From the NCBI RefSeq assembly GCF_024586455.1, contig NC_065922.1, forward strand, positions 37,754,089 to 37,818,088: DNA of 64,000 nt. The letters are read 5' to 3'. A program made the position numbers and the translations under genes. Under the pieces are notes generated by a model that did no database searches, was not told the origin of the DNA, and worked only from the letters and a program-made list of their open reading frames with translations. Shown piece by piece: positions 12,881-24,839 of this stretch (position 1 is the stretch's first letter; every line of letters begins with the position of its first letter). The stretch is from Bactrocera neohumeralis. Lineage: Eukaryota; Arthropoda; Insecta; Diptera; Tephritidae.

Positions 12881-13768
12881 GAAATTGGATTTACTACTTT
12901 GACACGCATTACACGGCAGCACGGTATATTAAGTAATCTTATTACGCTAGTAATTACACAATATACGAATTTGTGAAATATTTTGAGAAGGTCGTTACGA
13001 ATTGATGAACAGAATTTTTAACTGCATAGTGGTTCATACATATATATGAATGTATGTTTGTCAGGCTGGTCATACTCCAGCCTTTAAACTAATAATAAAA
13101 AATAGAAAAAAAGTATACAGTGGTGATAAAAAATATTACAACGCTTATAGCTTGCCCAAATACATTAGCTACAGCATGTCAAGGCTGCCGAAACATCAAT
13201 ATATAAATGGACAAAATTAGTCCGAAAATTAACCCGTACACAACGCCTTTCGTTCATGACAACGTGTGCCAACATATCTTCCTATTTGAACTGAAAACAA
13301 AGGGAACGAAGTTGTCGTAATACATATCTAAATACTACTGTGGGCAAAAAAAGTAAGTTTTCGTTTAAATTTCGCGCTAAACTCAATCGTCGCAATATTT
13401 TTTTTTCTAGGTTGGTATTACTGTCATTACTATAATAGAGAAGAGGTACTTGTTTATCAAAACAGAGATATAATTTATTTTGACCTTGCCGTCGTTGAAG
13501 AACATGGTTCTTTCAGTAGCTGTCACCCCTCAGTATTCATTGTCAAAATAACCGGGTGTCTTTCTGACATGAACCAGAGATACAATATAAGACGTTTCGT
13601 CTAACTTTCTGGCCTAATTGTCTATCACAATTCATTGCACTGAAGCTGAAAATCATTAAGGAATTTCTGTGTTTCTTGTGACAATAAGTTTAAGTGGCAT
13701 ATTGGAAAGATGCAAAAAAACTACATTTATAAATTGCATTTTAGAAAAATATTAAGAGAAATTTGTGC
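12881..13768. other. Non-coding stretch, nothing recognised
   Basis: AT-rich sequence without a domain-like frame or a recognised repeat. Confidence 0.35.
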
Positions 13769-14010
13769 TTTCAGAAGCAAGCAAGTTTGAGAATGGAGTG
13801 GTCTCCGCCACCATAATTGTCTCTAACAAAGTTTTCATTGTTTTCAAAATATACATTCGAAAAAAAATAAATAAAATACACTTATAAATTCAATATTAGG
13901 TAATCTCTTCTGCTGTAGAGAAATTGTGAAATGTGTGTTTCCAGAAGCAAGTAAGTTTGAGAATCGAGTGGTCTCCGCCCCTATAATTGTTCCCAATAGG
14001 GTTTTCATTT
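13769..14010. repeat. Two diverged direct copies of a 70-bp block, period about 170 bp
   Basis: A block beginning CAGAAGCAAG and containing GAGTGGTCTCCGCC, then ATAATTGT and GTTTTCATT, appears at about 13769-13845 and again at about 13939-14008. The sequence between the copies is poorly conserved. No open frame spans the block. The sequence does not say whether this is a local duplication or two copies of a small element. Confidence 0.7.
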
Positions 14011-14680
14011 ATATTGGAATATGCTCAAAATAATAACTGAGGTTAATACTTTCTGTAGATTCGTTCCATAATAGGCACTCTAAATCACAGCTGAGTAACA
14101 TAATTTGGGATTGGGTCAAAAAGGATATAAGGTATAAGAGCGTTGAAAAATAATACACACATATATTAAAACATACTTGAACGATGTTTGAGAGGAATTG
14201 ATTAGAAATCTTTACTGATTTTCGAGAGTTCGAGTATTTATTATTACTATTCTAAAATTTTTGAAATTAATTAACAAATAAAAATATATAGCTGAAATGA
14301 AAAAAATTCATTGAAGGTCTAAAAGTATTGAAAAGTCTTTTCATATACTCAAATTTTATAAAATATAAGTACTTCTTTATTGTTTTACAAAAATTAAAAA
14401 TAAAAGTAAAAAATTTACCGTAAATGCTACAAATAATTAATTGTCTTGTATTGTAATTTTAGCAAAATGAAAAACAATCTCTTTTACTATAAAAAAAAAA
14501 TTATTAATAATTCAAAATACATATTTTTTTTCACAAAAAAAAATACTACTAAGATCAGCCTTTTGCTTTAAGACAAAATCAAGCGCACTCACCATTTTCA
14601 GATTTTTTTAAATGATACACTAAATAATTGTAATCCTTTCAATTCTCAGCCAGCGAATCAAAATTATTTTTTCACCAGTT
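14011..14680. other. Very AT-rich stretch, nothing recognised
   Basis: Poly-A/poly-T rich sequence with no frame or repeat that I can name. Confidence 0.4.
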
Positions 14681-15420
14681 CTACACTGCACCTTTTTACA
14701 CCAATGCACTTGTTTTTTTTTCTTTCCTTGATCAGTTGTTGATTGATTTGGAAGATCCTGCGAGCAGGTAGCTCAACATTCACTGCGCGCACTCAATTTT
14801 TACGTGTGACTTAACCTTAAAGTAATCCGTTTATCCAGTGTAACTTTTTTCTCATTCTTTTACAGCAAAGAAAATTTCTTCAGGAAACTTCACTTTTATA
14901 TTTCGGTAAATTCATTCGTTTTGTTTTCTGAAATCACACACCACAATTCACACGAAAACCACTGTGTTGTTGCTACTTTTTGTACCGCAATATGAACTTT
15001 CAAAAATGTGTTGTCGCGCATACATTTCACCACACGAACACGTTAAACGAAAAACTGAACCGTCACTGCGCGCATGCGCACTCGTACTAAGTGGACGCGT
15101 TCGCTTTGCGGCAGGTAGGAGCAATCGCACCAGCTGCTGTGGTGGCAACATCGTGCTGAAGAGATGATGACAAAAACAACACTGTGTTGTTTACCTGGTA
15201 CAGCGCGTATGTTGGTGTGTGTTTACTCGTTGCTCTCCAGTGAAAAATGAGAAAAGCAAGGCAATGATAACAGGTAAATGTATCCGTCGTCTCGCATAAT
15301 AATAAATCAATAGTCATGCGATGCATTGACAAAGTGGAAATGATGTGAGAGCAGGAGCTGTGCCAGCATGCAATATTTATGTGAATGTACATATGTATGT
15401 GTTTATGGGTAATTGAATTT
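14681..15420. other. GC-richer non-coding island, possible promoter or untranslated exon
   Basis: The segment at about 14960-15200 is notably GC-rich (GCGCGCATGCGCACTCGTAC, CAGCTGCTGTGGTGGCAACA). It has frames open on both strands (14948-15167 and 15087-15392) but no recognised protein. A possible splice acceptor (TTCTTTTACAG) lies near 14866. No exon could be completed. Confidence 0.3.
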
Positions 15421-15829
15421 TTTTTAGAATTTTCGACAGGATGAATATTTGTTAAGCTTCTTCGGTATTTTTTAGAATTTTATAACAATTATTTAACAGA
15501 ATAATAATCGAATTAAGAATAATGGAGCTAATAAATGTTCAACAAAAGTTTCGAAAAACAAACAATTTCGATACATAGCATTTATTTATTGAGTATTTTG
15601 AAAAATGATTTGAAATGCGATTTTCCAATAAGACTATACTACAAGACTTTTCATTATTATAAACCAAAAAAAAGATCATTAACTTCAGTGGCACCGAATA
15701 TCCACCACAATTATAAAATATTCTTTACAAGAACTTTATTTTACGCGATCAGTTTGTATGACAGCTATATGCTACATATAGTGACTCGATCTGAACAATT
15801 TCTTCCACCGTTGCCTTGAACATTAACTC

Positions 15830-16085
15830 ACGCCGAATTTCTTGAAGATAGGTGGTTAAAAGAAAAAGTTTCCCTACATGCGCTTGATTAGGATCGTTTA
15901 GTTAATGTGGCAGTTATACATATGCTATAGATATTGACCGATATCATCGCTTCCGACAAATAAGCAGCTGTTAAGGGAGAAAAGTATAAAATTTCAGAGC
16001 AACATCTCAAAAACAGACAGACAGATGGACGGACCATATCGACTCAGCACGCCAAGCTGATCATTTATATCTACAACTTATAAGG
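15830..16085. repeat. Short DINE-like repeat fragment
   Basis: It contains a CAGACAGACAGATGGACGGA tract at 16013-16032 and downstream ATCGACTCAGCACGCCAAGC and GATCATTTATATC segments. Read on the minus strand these give the GTCY-rich core and the GATCA..GCGTGCTGAGTCGAT region seen in the larger repeat at 48.9-49.7 kb. Assignment to the DINE-1/Helentron-related class is inferred from the GTCY core. Confidence 0.55.
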
Positions 16086-16170
16086 CCTTCAATGTTTCTT
16101 TCTAAGTGTAACAAACTAATAAATCTGTTATAATATTAATAATAAAATAAAATAATTTCTTTAATGAGAA

Positions 16171-16871
16171 CAGTGTGACACTTTCAAAAAAACGAAATTT
16201 TTTTATTTGCTTTTACGATAACTTATATTTCAATAAATATCCTGTGATGTGGGAAAGGTCGTATCTTAAATAGTTTTTGGATGGCAGCGTTCTAAAGAGC
16301 GACCGCTCGAAGGTGCAAACATATTTAAGTGAAATTTTAAACGCGTTTTCTCGAAACGTCATTTTTCAAAATTGCTGTCGTAATAATGAGAAATTGACCA
16401 ATCGACTTCAAATTAAAACTAAGTATTGTTGGATACATTTACTATACAATGATCTACGATCTTTTTGATCGTTTTAAAATTGTCAATTTGGCATTAAAAA
16501 ACGACCATTTTTTACCTAAAAAAACGATTTTGTTTTCAAAATTATGCAATTTTGTTAATTTTTGATATTTTTCAAAGATCGTAGGTCATTGTATAGGAAA
16601 TAACTTTAAGTTTAAAAAACTTTTCAATATTTTTTGTTTCAGCTAGGTACTCATTCGGCCGTAATCATGCCAGCAGTTGGGGCACTTTTTTTTTGGCACC
16701 TCCGCAGACAGCCCTTAACTCCATTATTTTTCAGAATTAAAAAAAAAAAAAAATCTTAAAATATAGCCGAAAATATACCTTATTACGGTCAAAGAATTTC
16801 GAAATATTCAATTGCGTACTTTCTCTTAAAAAAATTCACGAAAATTGCCTAATTTTTCATGCGTCACACTG
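16171..16871. repeat. Candidate 701-bp MITE bounded by CAGTGTGAC inverted repeats
   Basis: CAGTGTGACAC at 16171 and GCGTCACACTG ending at 16871 are inverted, and each is followed inwards by an A/T-rich stretch. There is no transposase frame; the 63-codon frame at 16277-16468 has no recognisable domain. A long internal hairpin (separate entry) sits in the middle. No clear target-site duplication was seen, so the borders are provisional. Confidence 0.5.
16442..16596. repeat. Near-perfect 23-bp inverted repeat forming a hairpin
   Basis: The left arm at 16442-16464 reads CTATACAATGATCTACGATC plus TTT. The right arm at 16574-16596 is its reverse complement with one mismatch. The loop is about 109 bp and AT-rich. 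It lies inside the candidate MITE. Confidence 0.85.
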
Positions 16872-18254
16872 GTTAAGCCCCTTAAACTTTAATCCAAAAT
16901 TTCGATTTTTTCTGAGAAATACAGAATCAACAATAGAATTAAACAATAATATATAAGATGTACCGAGCCGTTAGAGGATCAAATAAATATACGATCCAAC
17001 CTATCTTTTCCAACTGAAGGTGGTTAGCTAACTTTTAAAGAGAAGTAATAAATTTTCATATTCGATCAATAATTTCTGTAGCATGTTGCTTTGAGGTTCT
17101 ATAATTCAGAGAATCGATACAGACCGCTTCGACTGCTTTTATTTACAGTAGAAGTATTCAAAGTTGGGCCCTCATTAGAAACACATATTTGCTTGGTGAT
17201 TATACTCTTTTTCTGTGCTTGAATGGACTTCGACTCCAATTTGTGGCAACTAAAACTATTCTTAGAGTTTCAGTGTTTGTCATTGTCGATATTTAAAACC
17301 AAGACCCAAAAATAAGAGGCAAACAAAGCAATCTTATTAATTTATGAATGCATTTCTTTGCATATATGCAATATTATTCTAAATAACTCTAGCACCCGTA
17401 AGCTTTCCCGCAAACCGTTATTGATTGAGGATACTAAGTAATAAACGAATATACCTAAAACAATTTCAAAGGTAATAGATTAATGCGTTGTCGCGGTAGA
17501 ATAGCATTTTACTTTTTGCCAAATGAGCGAAATAATTATGCATAGGGATTTGTGATCGTTTTGACCTTCTGCTGTTATTCGATGTAGATCACACACTTTG
17601 AATGTCAGAAGACGCTGGTCATTACCTTTCTAGCCGATAGTACTGTCTTTGTCTTCTTTCGAGTAGATTTGCCGGGAGAAGGGCACAGTTTCGATCATTC
17701 CCTTAGTCTAATACTGGATTTATATTTCAAAACAAAATTCCGCTGCCCTTTCTAAAACTTGTGAGCACGCCCTATTACACATGCGCTGAAAACAAAACTA
17801 TGAGTCCAATTAGATAGAAATTAGCCGGCAGCCATCTACGATAATATACTGTATATACAATACCAAATAATTGATTTTATATGGAGGAGAATATTTATCA
17901 TATCGTTATTCGTCTTTCGAGGTTTTGACTGTTTGCATGTGACATGAAGAATACTGTATGAATGCCGTATAATAATTTTTGCGCGAAATATGATACGATC
18001 TATCTACCTCTATAAATACTTAGTTATGTTGAAATAAAAATTTACACGTTGGCAGAACTAACTATTTTTATTTCTCTTATCTCTTTTTTAACATGACGCA
18101 AAATTTGAACAGAGAAGCCAACCTTGAAATTTGCCAAGGCGGCATCCCTACCAACGAACTAGAAAACCTGAGCTAATCATCCATTTTTCTGAAAATACTG
18201 GATTACTGAAACCAATTGGCAATACGCTCCAACCGAAGTTAAAGGTAATACTAT
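16872..18254. other. Non-coding stretch, nothing recognised
   Basis: No domain-like frame or recognised element. Confidence 0.35.
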
Positions 18255-19400
18255 ACAAAGGGTGATCCAAGTAGAAGTACATTTTCAATAGTCTATTTTT
18301 GACAGATCATGCATTAGTCGTGTCTTATTTTTGTTCAGTATTGTTCGTCATTTTATCATGGAAAGAATTGCGCTTGAACAACGTTCATAAATTGTTCAAC
18401 TTTTGAAATTTTGCAAACGTCACTGATTTGTCGGAACGGCCGATATCGGACCACTATAACATATAGCTGCCATACAAACTGAACGATCGGAATCAAGTTC
18501 TTGTATGGAAAACTTTCACATTTGACAAGATATATTCACGAAAGTTACTAACAGAAATGCACCTGTGAAGGGTATTTAGCTTCGGTGCAACCTAAGTTAA
18601 CGTTTTTTCTTGTTTTTGTTCAGTATTGTGAAGAAAATATAGCAGTCATAGCTGAGAGTGTACACGAAGACCGTGGAGAATCGAATCGACGCCGCTCGCA
18701 GCAACTCGGACTGACGTATGGAACAACTTAGCGCATTTTACATCGAGATGTTAAACTGAAAGCGTATGAAATATAGCTTGTGTAAGAACTGAAGCCGCTC
18801 GACCTTCCCAAGCGACATCGCTTCGCTCTATGGGCTCCTGAAAAATTCTAAGATCCGACGTTTTCGAGACAAAAATTTTGATTTGCGATGAGGGTTATTT
18901 CTGGCTCAATGGGTATGTATAAACACTCAAAACTGCTGCATTTGGGATAAAGAGCCATCTGAAGAGATTCAACAGTTGCAATTTTATCTAAAAAATACAA
19001 GGATTTGGTGTGGTTTGTGGAACGGTGGAATCATCGGTCCATATTTCTTCAATGCCGGTAAGAACGTAACCGTCAATGGCGATCAACATCGCGCCATGAT
19101 AACCAACTATTTAGATCATGTGATATCACAGCGTTAGACTTTTTCCTATGAGGATATGTTAAGTATAAAGTCTATGCGGACCATCCCGTTTCGATTCAGG
19201 CCGTTGAGCAAAACATTACGCGTGTCATTCGGCAGTTACCAAACGAAATGCTCGAACGAGTCATCGAAAATTGGACTCAACGGAAGGACCATCTGTGACG
19301 TAACCGCACATATATTTGAAAGATATAATCTTCAAAAAATAAAAGCAAAAAAATGTTCTTTCTAATGATAAATTTGAAGTGTGTGTGTTTTTCTTTAAAA
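18255..19400 (+). mobile_element. Tc1/mariner-superfamily transposase relic (family B) carrying a nested insertion
   Basis: A start-like ATG at 18358 begins MERIALEQRS. The frame is interrupted at about 18413 by a DINE-like fragment and resumes at about 18617 with EENIAVIAESVHEDRGES and RRRSQQLGLTYGTT. Further conserved blocks follow: WCGLWNGGIIGPYFFNAG and VTVNGDQHRAMITNYLDHV (about 19000-19125). The sequence then jumps near 19140 to the C-terminal GYVKYKVYADHPVSIQ region and VIENWTQRKDHL (19155-19300). The stretch with the second and third catalytic acidic residues is therefore missing. Stops and frameshifts confirm it is dead. Outer terminal repeats are not clear. Confidence 0.8.
18413..18616 (+). 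repeat. DINE-like repeat fragment inserted in the 18.3-kb transposase relic
   Basis: It carries the blocks TGATTTGTCGGAACGGCCGA, ACTATAACATATAGCTGCCA, GAACGATCGGAATCAAG and GTGAAGGGTATTTAGCTTCG. It ends AAGTTAACGTTTTTTCTTG, the same order and end as in the large repeat at 48.9-49.7 kb. It splits the transposase reading frame. Confidence 0.8.
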
Positions 19401-19869
19401 AAGTGAGGAAGCCCGTAATAGATCACAATTTATATAAAGTTTTGTATTAACGCCTCCTTAAAAACAATTTCATTTAACCGAAGTGTTGTACCAATGTTAT
19501 GACAATGTCAACTCCAGGATCAACCATTTTAGCAACAAGCGTAAAATTATTACCACAAATACTAGCTAGATCGAAGACTATCTAAAATTGATAGTTTCAC
19601 AAAAGTTATCAAACGATTTAACTTTAACAATTTAAAACAAGAGTACGCCGTATGTTGCAACAGAGAGAGTAATTGGGTCAAGTGTAGTGTGAAAAATATT
19701 TGCTAATTAATTTTTTTTCTTCCAGCAGAGCATAAACAATGATTGATTGCAAATCCTCAAAAAGGAGGAAAAATAAATTTTAATATTCGCTAAAATGAGT
19801 TCATCCACAAAATTTTATTTCGCTGAAAAATTCAATTGGCAACCTTCAAACACAAATTAGTGAAAGTTG
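19401..19869. other. Non-coding stretch, nothing recognised
   Basis: AT-rich, with no frame or repeat that I can name. Confidence 0.35.
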
Positions 19870-21290
19870 CAATTATTTAAACAATTGCATAAAAGACCCG
19901 AAAATTCACTTTGACGAAGTGCAAATTTGTGCGTGTTTGTGCGCCTGCGCTGAGCTCAGGCGAGGCGAATAATAATGTCATTAAAATTTTAACAGTTAAG
20001 TTTGATGAATTTATCAAAGTACAATGAATTCTATTTAAAAATTCAAACACACACGGCGACACAAAAGCATACATATCACTTACATAGCATATACATACAT
20101 AGAAAATACACAGTAAACATATAGTAAATGCATGCATATTTTGTGGCGCGTGTATTGCGGCCGTAAACGCCAGCAACTTGGTCGACTCATAATGCGGCAC
20201 GGAACTGCAACGCAGTCAAGACACGTCCATAATTGTTGCCGAGTATTACGTGTCGCTGCCATGGGCCACCGCTCAATCTGCCTTGGATATATGGACAATT
20301 GACCCGCTGACAGCGCGGCAGATCGGCAACGCAGTCATTTCGTCGTAAATACTATTGTAAATATAAACTAAAGTTGCTAAATTATAGTGTGTATATATAG
20401 TATGTGTTGTGTGTGTGTGAGTGCCTCGATCGCCTATTCCACCTCATTACGGGTTAGTGGTCAAAAGACGGCTGCGAAATGAAAACGAAACTGTCAAATT
20501 GTACAATCGGCCTGTTTGTTGCAGGCACGGAGCATTGTTGTTGTTGCTGTTATTACCATTCCTGCTGCAACAATTGCGCGCGGTTACGCAGTGTTAAGCG
20601 TTTTTTATTTGCCTTACGTGAGAGCAATTTGAAATGGTCGCTTCAACCGCCCAGCAGGTGAATCCGCATAAATACTAAACTCACACACACACACACACGC
20701 AGATAAAAATTTATAGACGCGCAGTCAGCCGCGTATAAATACGTATATAAATAAATAAAATAACTGGAATAAAGCATTCGTAATGTGTTTGTAAGTAAAG
20801 TAATCATTATCCGCGTAAACACACACACACATACACATAGACACAAACAAAAACATATAAATATTCGGCAGCCGCTAGTTGTAATGCCAAACTAAAAACG
20901 CAAAATGTTGAACAATTATGAGTCTTGACTTGTTAGCGCATTGTCGGCCCACCTGACTGCTCATCTACCCCACCGCGTCTTGACTTGAGCGCGGTATTCT
21001 ACGCACGCCGCCTGTCCCACATTATAATTCCCACTTCGTCGTGTTGCCGCCGAATTTTCCCTATGAACCGCTCTTGCATAACGTCGAAACTCGCGGAATT
21101 CGAAAATTTGCCGTTAATTGTTTTTGGGCAGATCTCGATCTTAATGTGAGCAATTTGCATGTAATTGTTACGCGTTTGACCGTTACACATTTGTCAGCCA
21201 TTATTTTTGCGGAAGTCTCAAACAAAAGACACACTCTTTTCATGTTGTACGTCACGGTTAAAAGCGCTGGTATGCCACAGACCTAAGTTG
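19870..21290. other. GC-richer non-coding island, possible regulatory DNA
   Basis: Composition shifts to more GC around 20140-20340 (GTGTATTGCGGCCGTAAACG, GTGTCGCTGCCATGGGCCAC) and 20930-21260. Frames of 60-107 codons are open on both strands, but none looks like a known protein. CA microsatellites lie inside. This is interpreted as possible enhancer or untranslated-exon DNA, an inference from composition only. Confidence 0.3.
20682..20698. repeat. (CA)n microsatellite
   Basis: Uninterrupted CA dinucleotides. A second shorter run lies at about 20819-20832. Confidence 0.9.
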
Positions 21291-21559
21291 ATACTCTCGC
21301 AGTATAGTTGTGGAGTTGTTGTGAAAGGACGTCTGGATATTTTTGTAGCCAAATAGTTTTAATTGCAGTCCATGACCGTGTATCAATCTAGACAATTCCA
21401 GTTAAATAAATCCCAACTTTTTTAAACCGATTGGTTTCTGATTTTTTTAGGTTTTAATCTTTTATCAAATTTTAGTGAGTTTTTTTCCAAAATTTTAACG
21501 TTTATGTAAGGAAAATATGAAAACTAACTTAGATGGGCTGAATAAAACAAATTTTTGGT
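21291..21559. other. Short non-coding gap
   Basis: Nothing recognised. Confidence 0.4.
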
Positions 21560-22300
21560 AAACTGTTCTGATGTGAATCGTATTCCCTGAGGACCTTCTG
21601 CTACACCCGAACAAACGGTAGTCAAAAAGGTCAGATCTGGGCTATAACGCCAGTGAAGCAAACTTCCCATCCTCTATTCTCAAAATGTTTTACAATCGTT
21701 CTTGAAACATGAGGCCGTGCGTTATCTTGATAGAAAATTATTTCCTCGTGTCTAGTCGCAAATTTCGGTAATTTTTTAGTAGTCACTCGCTTCAATTTGA
21801 TGAGTTTTGTCGGTATTCCCCTTCAATGGTATTACCCGGTTTTAGAAGCTCATAATACAGCTCGCATTTCCGATCTGTAGCTGAGATTCTCAACAAACAT
21901 AGAGCATTACCTTGGTGTCATGAATATACCGCTTTGTTATTGATTTGGCTGGTTGGCCAGGTTTCATATTTGAATTTTTATGTTTAGGGTTCTCGCAATG
22001 GTTCACTTTACCATCTCTTGGCTTCAATTAACCTACCTTCCTTGCTTCTGAAACATTTTGAATAGCCTAATTCTGTAAAGCTCGAAAATTCTGCGAAAAT
22101 TTCTTCGTCGTGTATTGCTTCCAATTACTCATTTTCATACCTTTTTTGTCCATCCACGACGTCCTTCATCTTCCAAGCCAAAATCAACACTTTTAAATCG
22201 TGCAAACCACTCTTTTGGTATGTTCATTAAATAAGAGCATGTTATGTTCATAATACGCTGACTTTCCGCTGAGGCTTTCTTCATATCAAAGTAATGAAGA
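21560..22300 (-). mobile_element. Mariner transposase relic (family C)
   Basis: Read on the minus strand in shifting frames, conserved mariner blocks appear in the correct order. These are DFGLEDEGRRGWTKK (about 22200-22145), then KPGQPAKSITKRYIHDTKVM and CELYYELLKPGNTIEGEYRQ (about 21960-21810). Downstream there is an ENRGWEVCFTG block (about 21690-21650), which precedes the last catalytic aspartate region. Multiple stops and frameshifts show it is dead. The relic at 40.47-40.87 kb belongs to a related group. Confidence 0.75.
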
Positions 22301-23504
22301 AGAAACCTTCACAAAACACTTTTTTAGGCAAAAGGTTCGACATATTTGAGAGAGAAGTTTGTCCAAGTCTGTTTTGCTTTTAATTTCAAAGTGCTGTGTG
22401 ATTTCTGCACATTTTTTCCGAATTAAGACCTAACAGATAAATATTTTTTTCTAAACAATTTAAGACCGAAATTTTGGTAAACAATCGATTTTCTTTAGAA
22501 TCCACCATTCTGTTTTTCAATTTTTGGATCTATTAAAAAAGATTTAAAAGTTTTTTCAGACAAATTTCTAGAAAATTTGCTTTTTTCGGCCTTCTAACTT
22601 TATATAACTCCTAAATTTCGTGGCGGAAAAGTAGGCGAGCTGAGCTGTATGTGTGCACTCGTATGGAGAGCGAAACACTGACACTTTACCGGAGAAGAAT
22701 CCGTTAGACCAAGTCTCAGCTCTCAACAGGTGCAAATTCATCTTTGTCTGTATGACAAAAGTATAGTGGAATAACAAAATCGATTGGCCAGGGTAAAATC
22801 TTAGAGAGCAAGAAAAAAGCCATGCAAAAGCCAAGTTTTAAATGAACTTTTTTACTTAAAAAAATCTAATCAAAATTCGATTTGGCAAACACGAATTTAA
22901 CTCGCATGTTTCGGAGATATACATATGTAGTCAAAACAATTCCATTTTAATTCTTCGAATGAATTAATTCTTAAGAGAGATTGTGTGGGACATAAAAAAG
23001 GGCAAAAAGCTAATTAACAAATAATGAAGAATATATACACACATATAAATCGACCAGACTCTATTGTGCTTTCCTGATAATTTCTAAAATATATGGATTT
23101 AAATTTACTTATTGTAAAACGCTTTTATGGTTATGATTACTTCGAAATGTTTACATTACAAATTTGTATAACAAAACTTGATTACTCAAACAATGCATTC
23201 AAAACATGTGACGGAGAAACAAAGTGTGTAAATTTGCTAACACAAAGTTATTAAATATTAATATTTATCTTTACTTACTACTAGATAAGGCTGACTTTTT
23301 ATTAATAAAGTTGGTTACAACAACAGTGAGCTATGATGTCACCTGTGCTTAGTCTAATATGAGGTTAATAAAATATTACTACTGCTGAATATATGTGAAA
23401 TTATACAAGATCGGAACTATTTAAAGCTTATGTATAATATGAATAGTGGTGATATCAGATAATAAGAGCAGAAAATTGGATATAAAATCTAAAAGGAAGT
23501 AAAA
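22301..23504. other. Non-coding stretch, nothing recognised
   Basis: AT-rich. The open frame on the minus strand at 22568-22834 has no domain-like features. Confidence 0.35.
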
Positions 23505-24395
23505 TGCACCTCGCTCTGGTCGACCCATCGTTGAAAAAGTCGATGCAATTATGGAAAATATTGACCAGGATCGTCAAGTAAGCAGCCATGATATCGCTAA
23601 AAACTTAACATTCATCATCAAACGGTCTTGAACCATTTAAAAAAGGCTGGCTACAAAAAGAAGCTCGATAAATTGTCTGTGACAAACTGAATGGACCGAA
23701 TTAACATCTGCGATTCTTTGCTGAAACGAAATGAAATCGATCCATTTCTAAAGCAAACGGTATGAGGAGACGAAAAGTGAATAAATACGACAATAATGTG
23801 TGAAAACGATCATGGTCCAAGCGTGGTGAAGCCCAACAAATGGTCGCAAAGGCAGGATTGACGCCTCGAAAGGTTATGCTGAGTGTTTGGTGGGATTGGA
23901 AAAGAATCATCCACTATGAGCTGTTTCAGCCTAGTCGAACGATTGATTCTACATTCTACTGTCAACAATTGATGAGATTGAAGCAAGCAATCGAAAAAAA
24001 CGGACGGAACTGATCAACAAAAAGGTCTTCGTCTTCTATCAGGACAAGGCTAGACCACACACATCTTTGATGACTCGGCAAAAACTGGAAGAGCTTGGCT
24101 GGGAAATTTTGATACATCCACCATATAGCCCTGACCTTTCACCATCGGACTACCATTTGTTTCGGTCAATGCAGAACTCACTTAATGGAGTAAAGTTGGC
24201 TCAAGAGAAGGCTCTGAAAATTACTTGTCGCAGTTTTTCGTCGAGAAACCAGAAAAGGTTTACACTGATGAAATAATTGATCTAGCGGAAAAAGTGGTCC
24301 ACCAAAATGGTACATATTTGGTTATTTAAAGTTCATTATAAATATAAAAAAATAAGTTGTAGTTTGATTAGAAATACGAAAACTTTTCGACTTTT
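23505..24395 (+). mobile_element. 5'-truncated mariner copy (family A)
   Basis: It begins inside the transposase with APRSGRPIVEKVDAIMENID, then DQDRQVSSHDIAK. It runs through TFYCQQLMRLKQAIEK, QDKARPHTSLMTRQKLEELG and PPYSPDLSPSDYHLFRSMQN to the right end (GAAATACGAAAACTTTTCGAC near 24385). The second and third acidic motifs of the DD34D triad are present (QDKARPH and SPSDYHLF). Frameshifts lie around 23600-23830. This copy keeps the 14 bp around the third aspartate that the 43-kb copy has lost. Confidence 0.85.
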
Positions 24396-24839
24396 ATATA
24401 TATACATAATTTGATAAGTCTACAGTTCTCAATTTATATATATACATATATAATTTTCATATTAAAAAAAACTGAAATCTCTAAGTATGTCGAGCACTTT
24501 TACTCCAGCTTTCTTTTTCAAGGCGAGAAAGTACTAATATCGCACAGCAACAAAATATAATAGTCGTCTTCGATTCGTCAAACCTTGAAGAGTTTTGAAG
24601 AGCTGTAACACCTAGTGAGCATACAACTTTAATGACATAACTGCGTATGCTCTTTAATCAAATTCGAGAGAGTTATTTATAATTGCGGTACTCACAACGT
24701 GTCATAAAGCATCGTAAAATCATAAAATCTTAAATTTCCATACTAGTTTAAAAAATTTGTTGCTGGATTGCATACTAAAATAAGTTTACGCAAATACAAC
24801 TCTGAACGCTATGTTTTCTGATCGTTATAACTTCTAACT
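24396..24839. other. Non-coding stretch, nothing recognised
   Basis: AT-rich with TATATA-type microsatellite patches near 24400-24450. Confidence 0.35.
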
